Source of the DNA: Telopea speciosissima
Taxonomy: Eukaryota; Streptophyta; Magnoliopsida; Proteales; Proteaceae
Reading direction: 5' to 3'
Assembly (NCBI RefSeq): GCF_018873765.1
Contig: NC_057922.1
Location: forward strand, 13,653,563-13,717,562
DNA length: 64,000 nt
Under the pieces are notes generated by a model, which searched no databases, was not told the origin of the DNA, and saw only the letters and a program-made list of their open reading frames with translations. Position 1 is the stretch's first letter, and each line of letters starts with the position of its first letter. Positions 46,767 through 58,824 of this stretch are shown piece by piece. The position numbers were made by a program, and so were the translations under genes.

Positions 46767-46920
46767 TAAGGGAAGTAGTTTTCTGTCCGAAAGTGTAACC
46801 TACGCTAGCACTCGAATGTGTCTATCTCTCACCTCCTCAAAACAAAGGGGCAAAGGTATCTTTTAATATGAGGAGGGGAGAGATAGACTAATGGGAGTGG
46901 CCAAATTGTTCTCTTTCCCA
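46767..46920. repeat. Foldback MITE (diverged copy)
   Basis: GTAGTTTTCTGTCCGAAAGTG start, TCTATCTCTC/GAGAGATAGA inner pairing, GAGTGGCC..GTTCTC end. Same family as 47170-47345 and 50036-50206. Confidence 0.7.
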
Positions 46921-47169
46921 TTCTTAATTACACATTACATAAATTTTGGATTGATTGCCCAAGCACATATGCATGTACTGAAGCAAGTTCAATTATGCAA
47001 GGACCAAAAAGTCACAATTAAGAGGTCATGAGTTCAACAATCCTTAGGGTTATCTATATTTAAAAAAAACAACAAAAGAGTTCCTCTTTACCCACTTTGA
47101 AGAGATTACATATCTTTTTGAGAAACCAAGATAAACTTTCTCCTTTATTAATTGGGGAAAAAGAACTCT

Positions 47170-47345
47170 ACGTAATTAGAGAAGTAGTTTTCTACACGGG
47201 AGTGGCCTATGCCAACGCTCTCATGTGTGTCTCTCTCTACTCCTCAAAACAAGGGGCAATAGTATCTTTTCCTATGGGGAGGAGAGAGAGAGACTCATTG
47301 AAGTGCTGACATAGACCACACTCCTGGACAAAGTTCTTTTTCCCT
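47170..47345. repeat. Foldback MITE
   Basis: CACGGGAGTGGCCTATGCC at the left pairs with GACATAGACCACACTCCTGG at the right; inner CTCTCTCTACTCC pairs with GGAGGAGAGAGAG. Confidence 0.8.
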
Positions 47346-47699
47346 AATTATTAATAATAATAATGCGGCATAGATTGGCTTCAACTTCAAGTAGATGGAC
47401 TGATCAAACAAATTTCAGAGAAAAGAATGAATCATTGACTGACTCCTTTCCCTCAACCAAATGTAAGCAGGCCATTGTGAGAGGATCCAAAATAGATGCA
47501 ATAGTGGCAATGTTTCATCTAATTCCATAAGATAAGAATTACACACAAAAAAACTATCCAAAATTCAGAAGTGAGAGCACTTCTCAGAATCTCTTTTGAG
47601 GATTCGTTCAAACACATTCGATAAACCTATCACTACGAGAGAGTGGGAGAGAGAGAGAGAATTGATTTGGGAGGAACAAAACTTTTAATGCCACAATTA
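47346..47699. other. 3' flank of the small membrane-protein gene
   Basis: AT-rich with a GA tract at ~47642-47660, probably the 3' UTR and downstream region of the minus-strand gene. No other gene seen. Confidence 0.45.
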
Positions 47700-47969
47700 T
47701 CAGCCGCCACCTCCACCAACACCGCCGCCGCCACCATCTCCTCCTTTACAGCCACCGCCACCTCCTGTGCTGGTTCCACAACCAGCACCACCGCCCTTGA
47801 AATAACCTAAGCTTGATCTGTGCTTCCGATGCTTATCTGGATCATCGCCACATCCAAATATCACAACCGTGATCATTGCGAGAGACGCAACAATCATGCA
47901 AAACAGAAACCATCCTCCAGATGAGATTGAAATCAAGACATCTTCTCCAATATTGCTGGCCCTAGACAT
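47700..47969 (-). CDS. Small single-pass membrane protein with Gly/Cys-rich C-terminus
   Basis: 89 residues, intronless, TGA at 47700-47702. The ATG at 47967-47969 (MSRASNIGEDVLISI) is the first in frame; the frame runs five codons further 5' from a GTG. Residues ~19-38 (GGWFLFCMIVASLAMITVVIF) form one membrane segment. It is followed by CGDDPDKHRKHR, a charged juxtamembrane stretch, then a Gly-rich tail with four spaced cysteines (CGDD, GAGCG, GGGCK) and long G runs. This plan resembles small plant glycine-rich membrane proteins of unknown role. Function not known. The upstream (plus-strand 47970-48135) CT/GA-rich sequence is a plausible 5' leader. Confidence 0.7.
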   Translation of the reverse strand: MSRASNIGEDVLISISSGGWFLFCMIVASLAMITVVIFGCGDDPDKHRKHRSSLGYFKGGGAGCGTSTGGGGGCKGGDGGGGGVGGGGG

Positions 47970-50035
47970 CCTTGCTTGGATCACTACGAAGCGAATTGAA
48001 CGTGTACTTCCTGAAATTTATTTCTCACAACCTCCTCACATGAGATTGGAAAGAAAGAGAAGTTGCTTTATTATTTCGCTCTCTCTTTCGTTTTACCAAT
48101 TTTTGGTAAGATCTAGAGAGAAACTTTGGTAATTAACGAGGTTAATGCCGTGCCCTAAAGCTATTGGTACCGCTTCCGCTGCAAAGAATCTAGCTACCGG
48201 CACCACCGCCTCTAATCCACCAGAAGCGCCTCAAATTCCGGCCATACCAATTAAAAATAATTTCATCATTTAGGAAAAGGATCTTGAGATCCTGATCCGA
48301 TTTTTAATTGACTCGGCAATTCCAATTGATCCTAATGATTTATTTGATGGATCAGACAACAGATCAGTGGATCATGAATTTCCTCATAATCAAATCAATC
48401 GGATTCGAATAGCTGTCATTCAGTTTCCTTAATTGGTTGTACAAGGTTAAACATCGATTAAAATCCTGTGCACTGCAATGTGGCCTTGAGAGCTCGACAC
48501 ATGGAAGACGGTGTGAGCTTGATGCAAGACAAATTTTTTTTTTTTTTTTTTTTGTCGAGCTTGGCACCATTGGATTAGGACATTGTAGAAAAATTATTTC
48601 TATTAAAGATGAAAAGATTTGGCCATTTTATGTTAGGTTCGAGCCTTTTATTTAGATCGGTTGATTGATTTAGGTTAATAGTCTGGTTGAGAGGGTTGTG
48701 GATCTGGATCCTCTGCAACTATTTGGGCCTCCAACTCCTCTCCAACCACCCATCCAATGATCAAGAGGATTTGGACACACATCCCAACACCAGCCAACAC
48801 TGGAGGCCATCAAGAATGCCTTCCTAATCTTAACCTTAAAAGAATTATTATTCTCTCTATCAAGTGATTATTTGATCCAAATCAAATTGAGGTTTTGAAA
48901 ACAAGGGGGAAACAAAAAGACAAAACACCTAGAAACTTAACCGCCTAAACACCTTGGAAATGACTGCTTTGTCCCATGGGATTTTCACCTTTTTTTGGGG
49001 ACAAGGTGGCTAGGTGGTTACTATGTCTAGGCAGTGGAGTCACACCTAGAGGGTTAACGTTCTTAAACCCATATCTATTACTATAATGTTAGAGAGATAT
49101 TGGCAGGCACAATTTGGATAAGAGAATGTGTATTTTTTTCCTTCTAGTGCTGCATTTGAACATTTGCTACTAAAAAAGATGATATTGTGATATGGTCTGG
49201 TGATCATGCTTGCGGTGGACCTCGCCTCCATGTTCTAACAGTACTTGTTTTTAGATCGTGTAATTTGGTTTTGAGAGAAAGGGTTCTTTAACCAAGTGGT
49301 ATAGGAGAGCGCATCAATGAAGAACAATGAAACTATTTCGTAAATAGGAAGAAAAGAGGTCATTTTACGTGAGTGTAAATACCTCATCTTGTTATCCGAA
49401 AGGGTACTAATGACGATGATGAACACTTGTTCAAGGACAAAGGGAATGTTCTATTTTAAGGCTTAAGAGATTCCCCATAATCTAGAAGACGTGGGAGATC
49501 ATACTGGTGAAATAACTATAATACCCTTAAAGGGTAAACAGGATTAAGTGACCACATAATCCACCCAATTTTCCAAATGAAATGATTTTCATGATGTTAT
49601 ATTTCATCATACTTAAATTTGTTTTGGAAATGAACTTTTTTGCACCATAATTTGCAAATGATTCTATTTTAGCCATGTGGGTCCACACTAAAGGTAATTT
49701 TCATTGACCAAAATAGTCCTCAAATTTCATTCCAAGTGAAAAGTATTTGAAAAGTGCTTTAAAATGTCTTAGTATCCATAATTTAGATTTTTAGAACCCC
49801 AAATGTCTTAGTATCACTCGTCGTCGATGTTGAATCTTGTGTCGACGACGAGTGATCTTCCTTCAATGCATGCTCGATGTCGAAGTTCATGCTTTATATA
49901 TGAAATAGAGGCCATTAAACGTCGAAATCCGGGTTTTTGCAAAAAAATGGACTCTTATTTTCCACATAACCTGTTGCCAAAAAGTCCTTGAAAGGACTCT
50001 TTAGGGTCCAAAATCCATCCAAATTCATTTATGGG
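47970..50035. other. Intergenic DNA; no firm gene
   Basis: 48144-48270 holds a 42-codon plus-strand frame (MPCPKAIGTASAAKNLATG..) with balanced composition and no known match; too short to call. 48533-48553 is a T-run. The remainder is AT-rich with no recognised element. Confidence 0.4.
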
Positions 50036-50206
50036 AAAAAGTTCTCTGTCTGGGAGTGTGGCCTATGCTAGCACTCCCATGAGTCTATCTCTCTCCTCCC
50101 CATGTGAAAAGACACCTTTGCCCCCTTATTTTAAGGAGGAGAGAGATAGACACATTGGACTGCTGGCGTAGGCCACACTCCCGTACAGAAAACTGCTTCC
50201 CTTCAT
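50036..50206. repeat. Foldback MITE, ~170 bp
   Basis: GTCTGGGAGTGTGGCCTATG at the left pairs with GTAGGCCACACTCCCGTAC at the right; inner GTCTATCTCTCTCC pairs with GGAGAGAGATAGAC. The best-preserved member of this family. Confidence 0.85.
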
Positions 50207-50338
50207 TTATATATTGAAACCCAAGGAACCCTTTTGGGTTGCGATTAACCACAAATCTAACCTAATTTCTATCGGTTGGAGGATTTTATCTTCTTTTCAA
50301 CCATTGATGAGAAACCACCTAGTTTTTACTCAAAATCT

Positions 50339-51067
50339 GTTAGAAATCTGTAACAAAAAAGGAGAGGACAGAAAGATGGCCTGAGTCGAACGAAATCGTT
50401 CTGTCCTTAAGATAGTATTTGCACCCTCCTAATCCTGCAAAGGGTTGCAGCAAACCTGCCTCCCAAGATAAATCAGGCGGACTGTTACTGATTGCAGAGA
50501 CAGTAACACTGTGAAGCTATCAGAGATTTTTTGATATTTGGACTGAGAGAATTCGTGGCCCATTTATAGGCCCACAAGGCCTATTCGGATGGGTCACACC
50601 CATTGGGTCATATGGCTTGACCTGACAGGTCATGACTATTGGGCTGGGTTCCCTTGGCTGTTCGTGTGGGCTGCAACTCTTGGGGTCAATGTTAAACCAA
50701 GGGTTGCACTCCCTCTTTGATCAGTCATTGATCCAATGGTCGGATCGATCTTAAGCACCCTTTGATTAGACATCGTCGATCCCAAAAAGATTAAGGCGAC
50801 ATACTGCGACGATGCGCACGTACAAAGTGAGCCATCAAAGTGCCACATTGCGCCTCACGCACGCGTATGTGCACTCACACGCACACGCATACGCGTACGA
50901 GTTCGGACGATTACCATCCTCGCTCGCAGTGCACCGTACAATCTCTTCTAGCATTACATGTGATAATAATAACTACTAACTACTAACTCATATAAACCCA
51001 ATGAGCTTTCCTTTCATAGCCGATGTAGGACTAAAAGTCCACATCAATATTTTGAAAAATTCCAATA
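50339..51067 (-). repeat. Copia 3' LTR (729 bp)
   Basis: Left LTR in window coordinates. Shares GGAGAGGACAGAAAGATGG, CGAACGAAATCGTTCTGTCC and GGACTAAAAGTCCACATC with the right LTR. About 90 bp longer than the other LTR, and visibly diverged. Its end reads CCAATA instead of CCAACA. Confidence 0.93.
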
Positions 51068-51645
51068 ATTTCTCTCAATTTTTTAAAATAATTGAGCCTC
51101 AGTCAATAAACTCTCTGTACTTCTAAATCATCCTTATATAAAGGTGTCTTTCGACTTGAACCTTTATGTTGTCAAAATACATTAGTACCTGTAAAAAACG
51201 AAGTAGCCGTAGCCTTGAACTTAGAATTTTATAGCGACAAATCTAATATACTAGATATATGATTTACTTGAATATAGTTTCAATAATACCCGCACATTTA
51301 TGGCATTGTGCTTTGATCTTAGGTTTTCATAAGTGCCTTAGAGATAAGCTTTGAATCTCGCAGAAACGGCCCCACTTCCTGCATTTATATAGGTGAATCT
51401 AATAAAATGTAATTGTATGACTTGCATTTCTTATAAGGCATAGACTCATTGAAGGATTGATCCTGCCCTCTGTTTGTTTCTCCATACAAACATGCACTAC
51501 TTTGAGATGTCAAGAGATCTTATCTCTACTAGTTGAGTGCATAATCGGTTATTACTACAAGTGTTTTTTCATTGAACTAGTTGACTAGATGTTGGTCTAG
51601 TGTCTAGTTGGTTTCCACTTGTAGGTTACCTCTCATTTAAAAACT
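51068..51645 (-). other. Copia 3' internal untranslated region
   Basis: No open frame. Next to the LTR the minus strand reads AAATTGAGAGAAAT, a weak polypurine tract. Confidence 0.6.
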
Positions 51646-53100
51646 TTAAACCCATCTCCCTGGAAGTCTTCCATACCACATCCCTACCCAGGCCTTTGTA
51701 AAGGGATCAGTCAAATTTTTCTTTGACTTTATATAACTAATAGTCACAACTCTTTTGATGAGTTGTTCTCTTACATAGCTATGTCTTAAACTGATATGCC
51801 TTGACTTTTCATTGTAAACTTTATTATAAGCTCTTGATAATGTTGCTTCATTATCACAAGATATTGATATAGCAGGCATTGGCTTAGGCCACAGAGGAAT
51901 CTCTGTTAAGAGGTCCCTAAGCCATTATGCTTCATTTACTCCCATTGCCAAAGCGATAAATTCATACTCCATAGTGGAGTGTGAAACTGTAGTCTGTTTC
52001 TTGGATCCCCAAGAAATTGATCCTTCACCCAAGATAAATATCCAACCACTTGTGGACTTTGATTCATCGGATCTTGTGATCCAATTAGCATCTGTGTATC
52101 CTTCTAGTACTACGGGAAAATCCTTATAACTTAATGCATAATTCATTGTGCCCTTTAAGTACTTAAGTACTCTAGAAATTGCATTCCAATGAATTTGTCC
52201 AGGGTTATGAGTAAACCTACTCAAAACACCAACTGCAAAAGCTATATCAGGACGAGTGCACTGCATGACATACATTAAGCTGCCAATGATACTAGCGTAT
52301 TCCAATTGAGATATACAATTTCCTTCATTAGAAATTAATCTAATAGAATGATCATATGGGGTAGCAACTGGTTTACAGTCCTCATGATTGAATTTCTTTA
52401 ATATTTTCTTTATGTAATGAAACTGTGTTAAAGAAATACAATCAGATAATCTAACAATTTTGATTCCCAAAATTACATTTGCTTCACTCATATCTTTCAT
52501 ATCAAAACACGAAGATAAGAAAGCCTTTGTCTCTAAAACAGTGCTTTTATTAGTACCAAAGATTAACATATCATCAATATATAAACATATTATAACACAA
52601 TGTCCATTCTTGAATTTAGAATAAACACATTTATCAAATTCATTTATTCTAAATCCATTTGCTGTAATCTTTTGGTCAAATTTATCATGCCATTGCTTAG
52701 GAGCTTGTTTTAGACTATATAAAGATTTGACTAGTTTATAAACCTTACTTTCCTGGCCTTTTAAAACAAACCCTTCAGGTTGTTCCATGTAAACTTCTTC
52801 TTCTAAATCTCCATTTAGAAAAACAGTTTTAACATCCATTTAGTGTATAACAATTTTATTAATCGATGCTAAAACAATTAACAATCTAATTGTACTAATT
52901 CTAGCAACAGGAGCATATGTATCGAAATAATCAATACCTTTTTTTTGTTTAAAGCCCTTGGCTACAAGCCAAGCTTTAAACTTATCAATGGTTCCATCAG
53001 CTTTATGCTTTCGCTTAAAAATCCACTTACAACCAATAGGTTTAAATCCAAGAGGTAAATTTGTTAAAACCCATGTTTTATTACCCATGAGAGAATCCAT
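51646..53100 (-). pseudogene. Copia pol, reverse transcriptase and RNase H
   Basis: RT starts near 53100 (NKTWVLTNLPLGFKPIGCKW) and continues through a stop at 52837-52839 to DVKTVFLNGDLEEEVYMEQP and the catalytic LYIDDMLIFG (YIDD at 52570-52581). RNase H begins at GYTDANWITRSDE, with ISWGSKKQTTVSHSTMEYE, then after a stop near 51922 continues (ISCDNEATL, NPxxH-like KSRHISLRHSYVRE). Reading is otherwise intact over long stretches. Confidence 0.93.
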
Positions 53101-53154
53101 TTCATCATTTATAGCTTCTCGTCAAAAAACAGAATCTTGAAAATTCATGGCTTC

Positions 53155-54221
53155 TCAAAAAGTCAATGGATCATGTTCAACATTATACACACAAGAATAT
53201 GTAACTTCATTTCTGTTTTTTTCTACCAAGAATTGATAGAAATCTGGACCAAAGGATTTTTTCATTCTAACTCTTTTACTTCTTCTAAGTTCAACACTCT
53301 CATTATTCTCAGAATTTGATTGAACAATATCTTGATCCTCATTGTTTGTATTTTCATTCTTCTGTTTCCTAGAGAATGAATCCTCAAAGAACTCAGCATC
53401 TCTAGATTCTAAAATTGTATTTTGACTAACGGTCTCTGTAGATTCCATCGTTAAAAATCTATAGGCTTTGCTATGTTGGGTATAACCAATGAAAATACAT
53501 TCAATTGCCTTTTTACCTAATTTAGGTCTTTTAGGATCAGTTAATCTTACCAATGCTCTACATCCCCATATTTTGAAATATCCAAGAGAAAGTTTTCTCT
53601 TCATCCAATATTCATAAGGAGTGATATTAGTCTTTTTATGGGGTATACGGTTAAGTATATGACAAACAGTCATTAATGTTTCCCCCCATAAATTCTTTAG
53701 TAAGTTAGAAGTAAGTAAAAGTGTATTCACCATAGAGTCCTATTTTTTCTTTCTGCTATTCCATTCTGTTGAGGACTATAGGGTGCCGTTGTTTAATGGA
53801 TAATTCCATAAACTTCACAAAAATCATCAGTGGAGAAGTATTCCCTTCCCCTATCAGTTCGTAAGATTTTAATCTTACAATCCAATTGATTTTTCACTTC
53901 GACTTTGTAGATTTTGAATTTCTCCAAAGCCTCATCTTTAGTCCTTAACAGATATACATATGTGTATTTTGAACAATCATCTATAAATGTGATGAAATAT
54001 CTTTTACCACCTCTAGTTAGAATACATTCTAACTCACACAAATCAGAATGTACTAATTCTAAGAGCTGTGTATTCCTTTCTACTTTCTTAAAAGATTTTC
54101 TAGCAATTTTAGATTTGATGCATACAGAACATTTGTCATGACTAGAAGATGTGCATTCTGGTAATAAACCTAATTTAACCATATTTTTCATGCACTTATA
54201 ATTAACATGCCCAAGTCTAGA
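53155..54221 (-). pseudogene. Copia pol, integrase
   Basis: An HHCC zinc site (HSRLGHVNY, then C..C in DKCSVCIKSK) and a DDE core (LVHSDLCE, FIDDCSKYTYVY, LRTDRGREY) are visible. A break of several stops lies at ~53735-53792, and the C-terminal part resumes at 53733 (HILNRIPHK, WGCRALVRL, CIFIGYTQHSKAYRF). Confidence 0.93.
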
Positions 54222-54224
54222 ATG

Positions 54225-54683
54225 TCATGTATCAAAAATAGAAACAATGTAAGCAGAAGATGAATTTTCATTAATCATATTAAATTTATACATCCCGTTC
54301 GATGCATATCCTTTCCCAACATAAACTCCCCCTTTGGACACTATGATGTTCCCTGACTTAAATAGGATTTTAAATCCATGTTTGTCAAGCAAGCTTACAG
54401 ACATTAAGTTCTTCTTAATATCATGAACATGAAGTACATCATTCAAAGTAAGCTTTTTCCCAGATGTGAGATTCAAAATCACTGTGCCTTTACCTATGAC
54501 CTTAGCAGTTGAAGAATTTTCCATAAAGAGATCTTGTCCATCTGCTATAGGTTCATAAACTTTGAACAAATTTTTGTTCTTGGCAACATGTTTGGTTGCA
54601 CCGGAATCGATCCACCATTCCTCATCATCACCCACTGCATATACCTCAGATATCATAGCAGCCCAACCATCATTGTCAATCAT
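54225..54683 (-). pseudogene. Copia protease
   Basis: Aspartic protease active-site motif WWIDSGATKHV, with the aspartate near 54608. A TGA at 54222-54224 separates it from the integrase zinc site, where a tryptophan is usual. Confidence 0.9.
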
Positions 54684-54689
54684 GTTGGC

Positions 54690-55556
54690 TTGGTCCTTTT
54701 GTTGATTCTCCTTGATATAAACTCTGCACTGTTTCTTGAAATGATCGGCTTTTTCGCATTTTCAGCAAGCCGCTTTGGGGTTAATAAATGTACCCTTCTT
54801 CTTCTCAGAAACAGTGCATTTTCCATCATACTTTCTCTTCTTGCCCTTAAAAAATGCATTTTCTATGACATGAGCCTTTGGAGATTTTTTCTTCAATTCA
54901 AGTTTATCCATTTTGCGAGAATTCTCTTCAACTTGGATATACTTAATCAACTCTTGCATAGTCATTGCGTCCTTCTTCTGTTTCAACTCCTTTCGACAAT
55001 CTTTCCAAGCAAAAGGTAACTTTGAAATAATAGATGACACTTGGAAAGATTCATCAAGAGAATGGCCCTCAGAGATGATTTGATTCATGAGACCTTGCAA
55101 CTCATAGGTTTGTGAAATAATAGACTTATCTCCTACCATCTTGTAATCAAACAACTTACTTATAAGAAACTTCTTGTTGCCAGCATCCTTAATTTTGTAC
55201 TTTTTATCGAAATCCTCCTATAGTTCTCTCGACATGCTGTCTGCAAATTTGGGCTCATACACATCATAAAGTGTGTTTGACAACCCATTAAGGATGTAGC
55301 CCTTGCACATGAAGTCGTCTTGCTCCCACTTCTGGCGCTGCTGTTTCTGCACCGGTGTCTCTCCACTTGAAGCTTCTGCAGTGGTGTTTGTCGGTGTCGG
55401 TGCTACTGGCTTCTCTTCGTTCAGGACATGAGCAAGTTTCAAAGTAGTGAGGAAGAAATACATCTTTCCTTTCCAACATTTGAAAAATGACCCATCAAAC
55501 TTCTCAAGCTTGCTTATCTCATTCCCAGGTATCTTCATGATTGCAGTCTCCTCCAT
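54690..55556 (-). pseudogene. Copia gag
   Basis: Starts MEETAIMKIPGNEISKLEKF, with the Copia gag core (FKCWKGKMYFFLTTLKLAHV) and LISKLFDYKMVGDKSI. Stops fall near 55217 and inside the CCHC zinc knuckle at ~54760 (C-stop-K-C-X4-H-X4-C). Confidence 0.92.
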
Positions 55557-55578
55557 TAAACAAGTACTGTCTTAAGAT

Positions 55579-56217
55579 TGTTAGAAATCTGTAATAAAAA
55601 AGGAGAGGACAGAAAGATGGCCTGAGTCGAACGAAATCGTTCTGTCCTTAAGACAAGATTTGCACCCTCCTAATCCCGCAAAGGGTTGCAAAAACCGCCC
55701 CCAAGATAAATCAAAGCGATCATATCGGTTGCGGAGACAGCTTACACTGTGAAGCTATCAGAGATTTTTTATATTTGGCCTGAGAGAATTCGTGGCCCAT
55801 TTATAGGCCCAACAAGGCCTGTTCGGATCGGTCACACCCATTGGCTCATATGGCTTGACCTGACAGGTCATGACTATTGGGCTGGGCTCCCTTGGCTACG
55901 GTCGGATCGATCCTAAGCACCCTTTGATCAGACACCGTCGATCCTGAAAAGATTAAGGCAACATACTGTGACGATGCGAAGTGCAAAGTGTGCCATCAAA
56001 GCGCCACATTGTGCCTCACGCACGAGCACGCACACGCGTACGTGTATACGCTCGGACTGTTACCGTCCTCGCTCGCAAGTGCACCATACAATCTCTTCTA
56101 GCATTACATGTGATAATAATAACTACTAACTACTAACACATATAAACCCAATGAGCTTTCCTTTCATAGCCGATGTGGGACTAAAAGTCCACATCAATAT
56201 TTTAAAAAATTCCAACA
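55579..56217 (-). repeat. Copia 5' LTR (639 bp)
   Basis: Right LTR in window coordinates. Minus strand begins TGTTGGAATTTTTTAAAAT and contains AGTCCCACATCGG, common in plant Copia LTRs. Confidence 0.93.
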
Positions 56218-56222
56218 AAATC

Positions 56223-57214
56223 CAACGGTTGTGGATAAGATTTGATCTTCCATGTCGTGAAGAGGCTAAGGAGGTCACTTAAGCCTATAAATAGGTCATT
56301 CTCCCACGTATAAGAGGAAGTTTTTGAGTGTACAAGCACTCCCTACTACTGCAACTCGAGTTTAGGGTTTGAGAAATAATTTAGGCCCTCTATCTAAGTT
56401 ATGAGCACCCTTCACCCCAATATTCTGATGATCCTCCACTATGTATATCTTCTACCTTTATTCATTTTATTTCACATTATTTACTGTCTATTTTACTCAT
56501 ATATTGCATTATAAGAGTTGTATGATTTTGTTACTTAAGTAATAGTAACATGCCCATTATGGATCAAATCCTATTTTTAATGGTCTTGGATATCAAGTTT
56601 GGTACCAATTAGCTTATTGATCTAGTTCTCGTCTTGACCGCTTAAGGTTGAAACCGTTAAAAAACTAGGTCAACAATTCAGAACCGAACCAATTGACACT
56701 CCGGCTTCCACGACTTAGAAAATCTTTTCCCTTCTATTTTTTCTTCAGTTTTGGTACCATATCAAGTAAACATTCTGATTACGACATTAATCCTCCTATA
56801 TAGAATTCCTCAAACTACAAACAAGACCAGATGAACCTTCCCTAGTAGTTCAAAATGCATTAAAATCTTAAACTTCTTGGTCAAAGAATGAAGATGCAAC
56901 TATAAATCTTCTTTAATGTGCAACCTCCACAAAGTCAAAAGTAGACCAGCAACAACTAAACCGTACTCTCGTATTTGGTCATAAACTAAGGAAGGCATCG
57001 GAGTGGACTCGATCTAACCAATTTTAAAGAAACAAAAATTAGGAAAAAGTTTGGTACATTGCCATTGTACAAATTCTTTGATTCCATCTTCATATAATAA
57101 ACAGTGGGATTTGTACCGATATTTCTCTTTTCAATCCTGATCATGTGGGTCCCATATGAATGATATCATTTTCCAACCCCTCATTGAATATATTGTGTCA
57201 ATTCTTTCTAATAC
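56223..57214. other. Intergenic DNA; no gene seen
   Basis: AT-rich, no recognised elements. Confidence 0.45.
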
Positions 57215-57665
57215 TCATGGTTTTAGTGCATGGTATCCGAAATGGATTGACTGTATCAAACAAATTTACCTTTGATTTTTTATTTAAAAATGGATTTTTT
57301 TTTTGAAAACTTTTTTACCCCTTGTCTATACCATTTCATGGATACCGTATTAGAAAATTATCAGGATTGATGACCATGATTTTAGTAATCGGTATTGGTC
57401 TCAACCAATATCAATCTGGATCTGGATCGGATAGATTTACCCTTTATATTCTTTGAAAAATCATGATTTTGTTAATATTTTCTCCCTTGTCCCGTACCAA
57501 TTTAACGATGCAGATCGGTCAGGAATCGATATCGATGGAGACCGATAACAATACAAATCAATCAATCCGACTGATCCAATGTCGATTCCTCAAGACTCAA
57601 ACCATGTCAATAACTAATGAAGCCGATATGAACGATACGATACGAATACCTCAAAACATGCATTG
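57215..57665. repeat. Dispersed repeat with ATCGGTAT words, copy 1
   Basis: GATTTTAGTAATCGGTATTGG, CGATATCGATGG and CTTGTCTATACCATTT blocks. Related text occurs at 58550-58765 and 59878-60055. The 73-aa frame inside is composition-driven. Class unknown. Confidence 0.5.
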
Positions 57666-58549
57666 CTTACAAACTGCCCTCTAGGAAACCGAAACCCTCT
57701 CCCAAAGTTTTAAATTAATCCGAGCCCACAATACTCGTTAGTTAAAAACACATGCATAAGGCCTCCTATGGTCTCTATGGTCCAAACCCATTAGGGTAGT
57801 AGACCAAAGTCCATTTGGCATCTCTGCCATAAACCAAGGAAACCTAGCCGATCGAAGGAAGAAGACCTAATGGCACGGGCCTTGGTTTACGGTAGTGGGG
57901 TGTCATGACTCATGACAAAGGGAGGGGCGATGGCATGAGGCACGCCGCACGCATGTTGTCATGGCACGCCGAGGTTCCGTGGTCTCCAGCATTCCATAGC
58001 ACGAAAGCATGGTTTTGGTACGATGATCTGAAGGGCCGCATGTGTTCATGTGGGCCTGTGGGGTGTGTCTGCTACAGCCACTCTTCTTAAATTTTCCCAA
58101 AAATAATTTAAAGTGGCTCCACATACTTAATTTTGACTGAATTTGTACGTTTGAGCCATGTGAAGATCTAATCCAATGGAATTGACCATTGAATAGACAT
58201 CTGGTAGGCGTGATATCTAACGGTATCGAGCTCAAGAAAAAACGAAAAAAAGAAATTGACTCAATCGATCTCGACTAGTTAGATGTTGCGCTTGCTCTCA
58301 ACCCTGAACTGTTTCGCACTCAGCAATCAAGGAATTGGAGAAGATTTTAATCCATCTATATGTGGTTGGATCATTTTGTGAAAATTCTATCCTTGTTTTT
58401 CCATCTATTGAAATAGTGAAAATAGATAGATAAGATACTATATATGGATTATTCCATCTATTAGATATTTATTACTCTTGAAGGTATATAAAAGAAGAAA
58501 ACAAATAAGGTGATGCAAGAGGAACAAAGTGAATGTTTTCCAAGGTATC
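57666..58549. other. Intergenic DNA; no firm gene
   Basis: A GC-richer block at 57860-58080 has overlapping open frames on both strands with no recognisable domain. Confidence 0.4.
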
Positions 58550-58765
58550 TTAGGCATGGTTTAAGATATGAGATCAGATATGGATCGGTGTATCAATATG
58601 GTATTCGACTATTTTACCCTTGATTTTCTTTAAAAATCTTTTTAGCCTTGGTATGTACTGCTATATTTATACAAGATCGACAAGGAATCAGTATCGATCT
58701 TAGTTGATACTGATACGAACAATTGATACTGTCGATCTCAAATTGATACCTAAAACCATGATCCT
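58550..58765. repeat. Dispersed repeat with ATCGGTAT words, copy 2
   Basis: ATATGGATCGGTGTATCAATATGG, TTTAGCCTTGGTATGT and AACCATGATCC share text with copies 1 and 3. Confidence 0.45.
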
Positions 58766-58824
58766 ATGGTCCTGTCACTCAAAGGTGTGTGATTGGCAAG
58801 AAACAAATAAAAAAGGGAAAAAAA

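Larger units (their letters stand above)
50339..56217 (-). mobile_element. Ty1/Copia LTR retrotransposon, full length, decayed
   Basis: 5,879 bp, flanked by a perfect 5-bp duplication AAATC (50334-50338 and 56218-56222). LTRs start and end TG..CA (plus strand TGTTAGAAATCTG..TTCCAACA). Coding order on the minus strand is gag, protease, integrase, reverse transcriptase, RNase H, which defines Copia. Stops in gag, the zinc knuckle, integrase and RT mean it cannot act on its own. Only 22 bp separate the 5' LTR from the gag ATG, and I see no TGGTATCAGAGC-type primer-binding site there. Confidence 0.96.

Noticed and set aside
54534..55019. 161-aa plus-strand frame across Copia gag/protease
   Set aside because: Antisense shadow of the element's minus-strand coding sequence.
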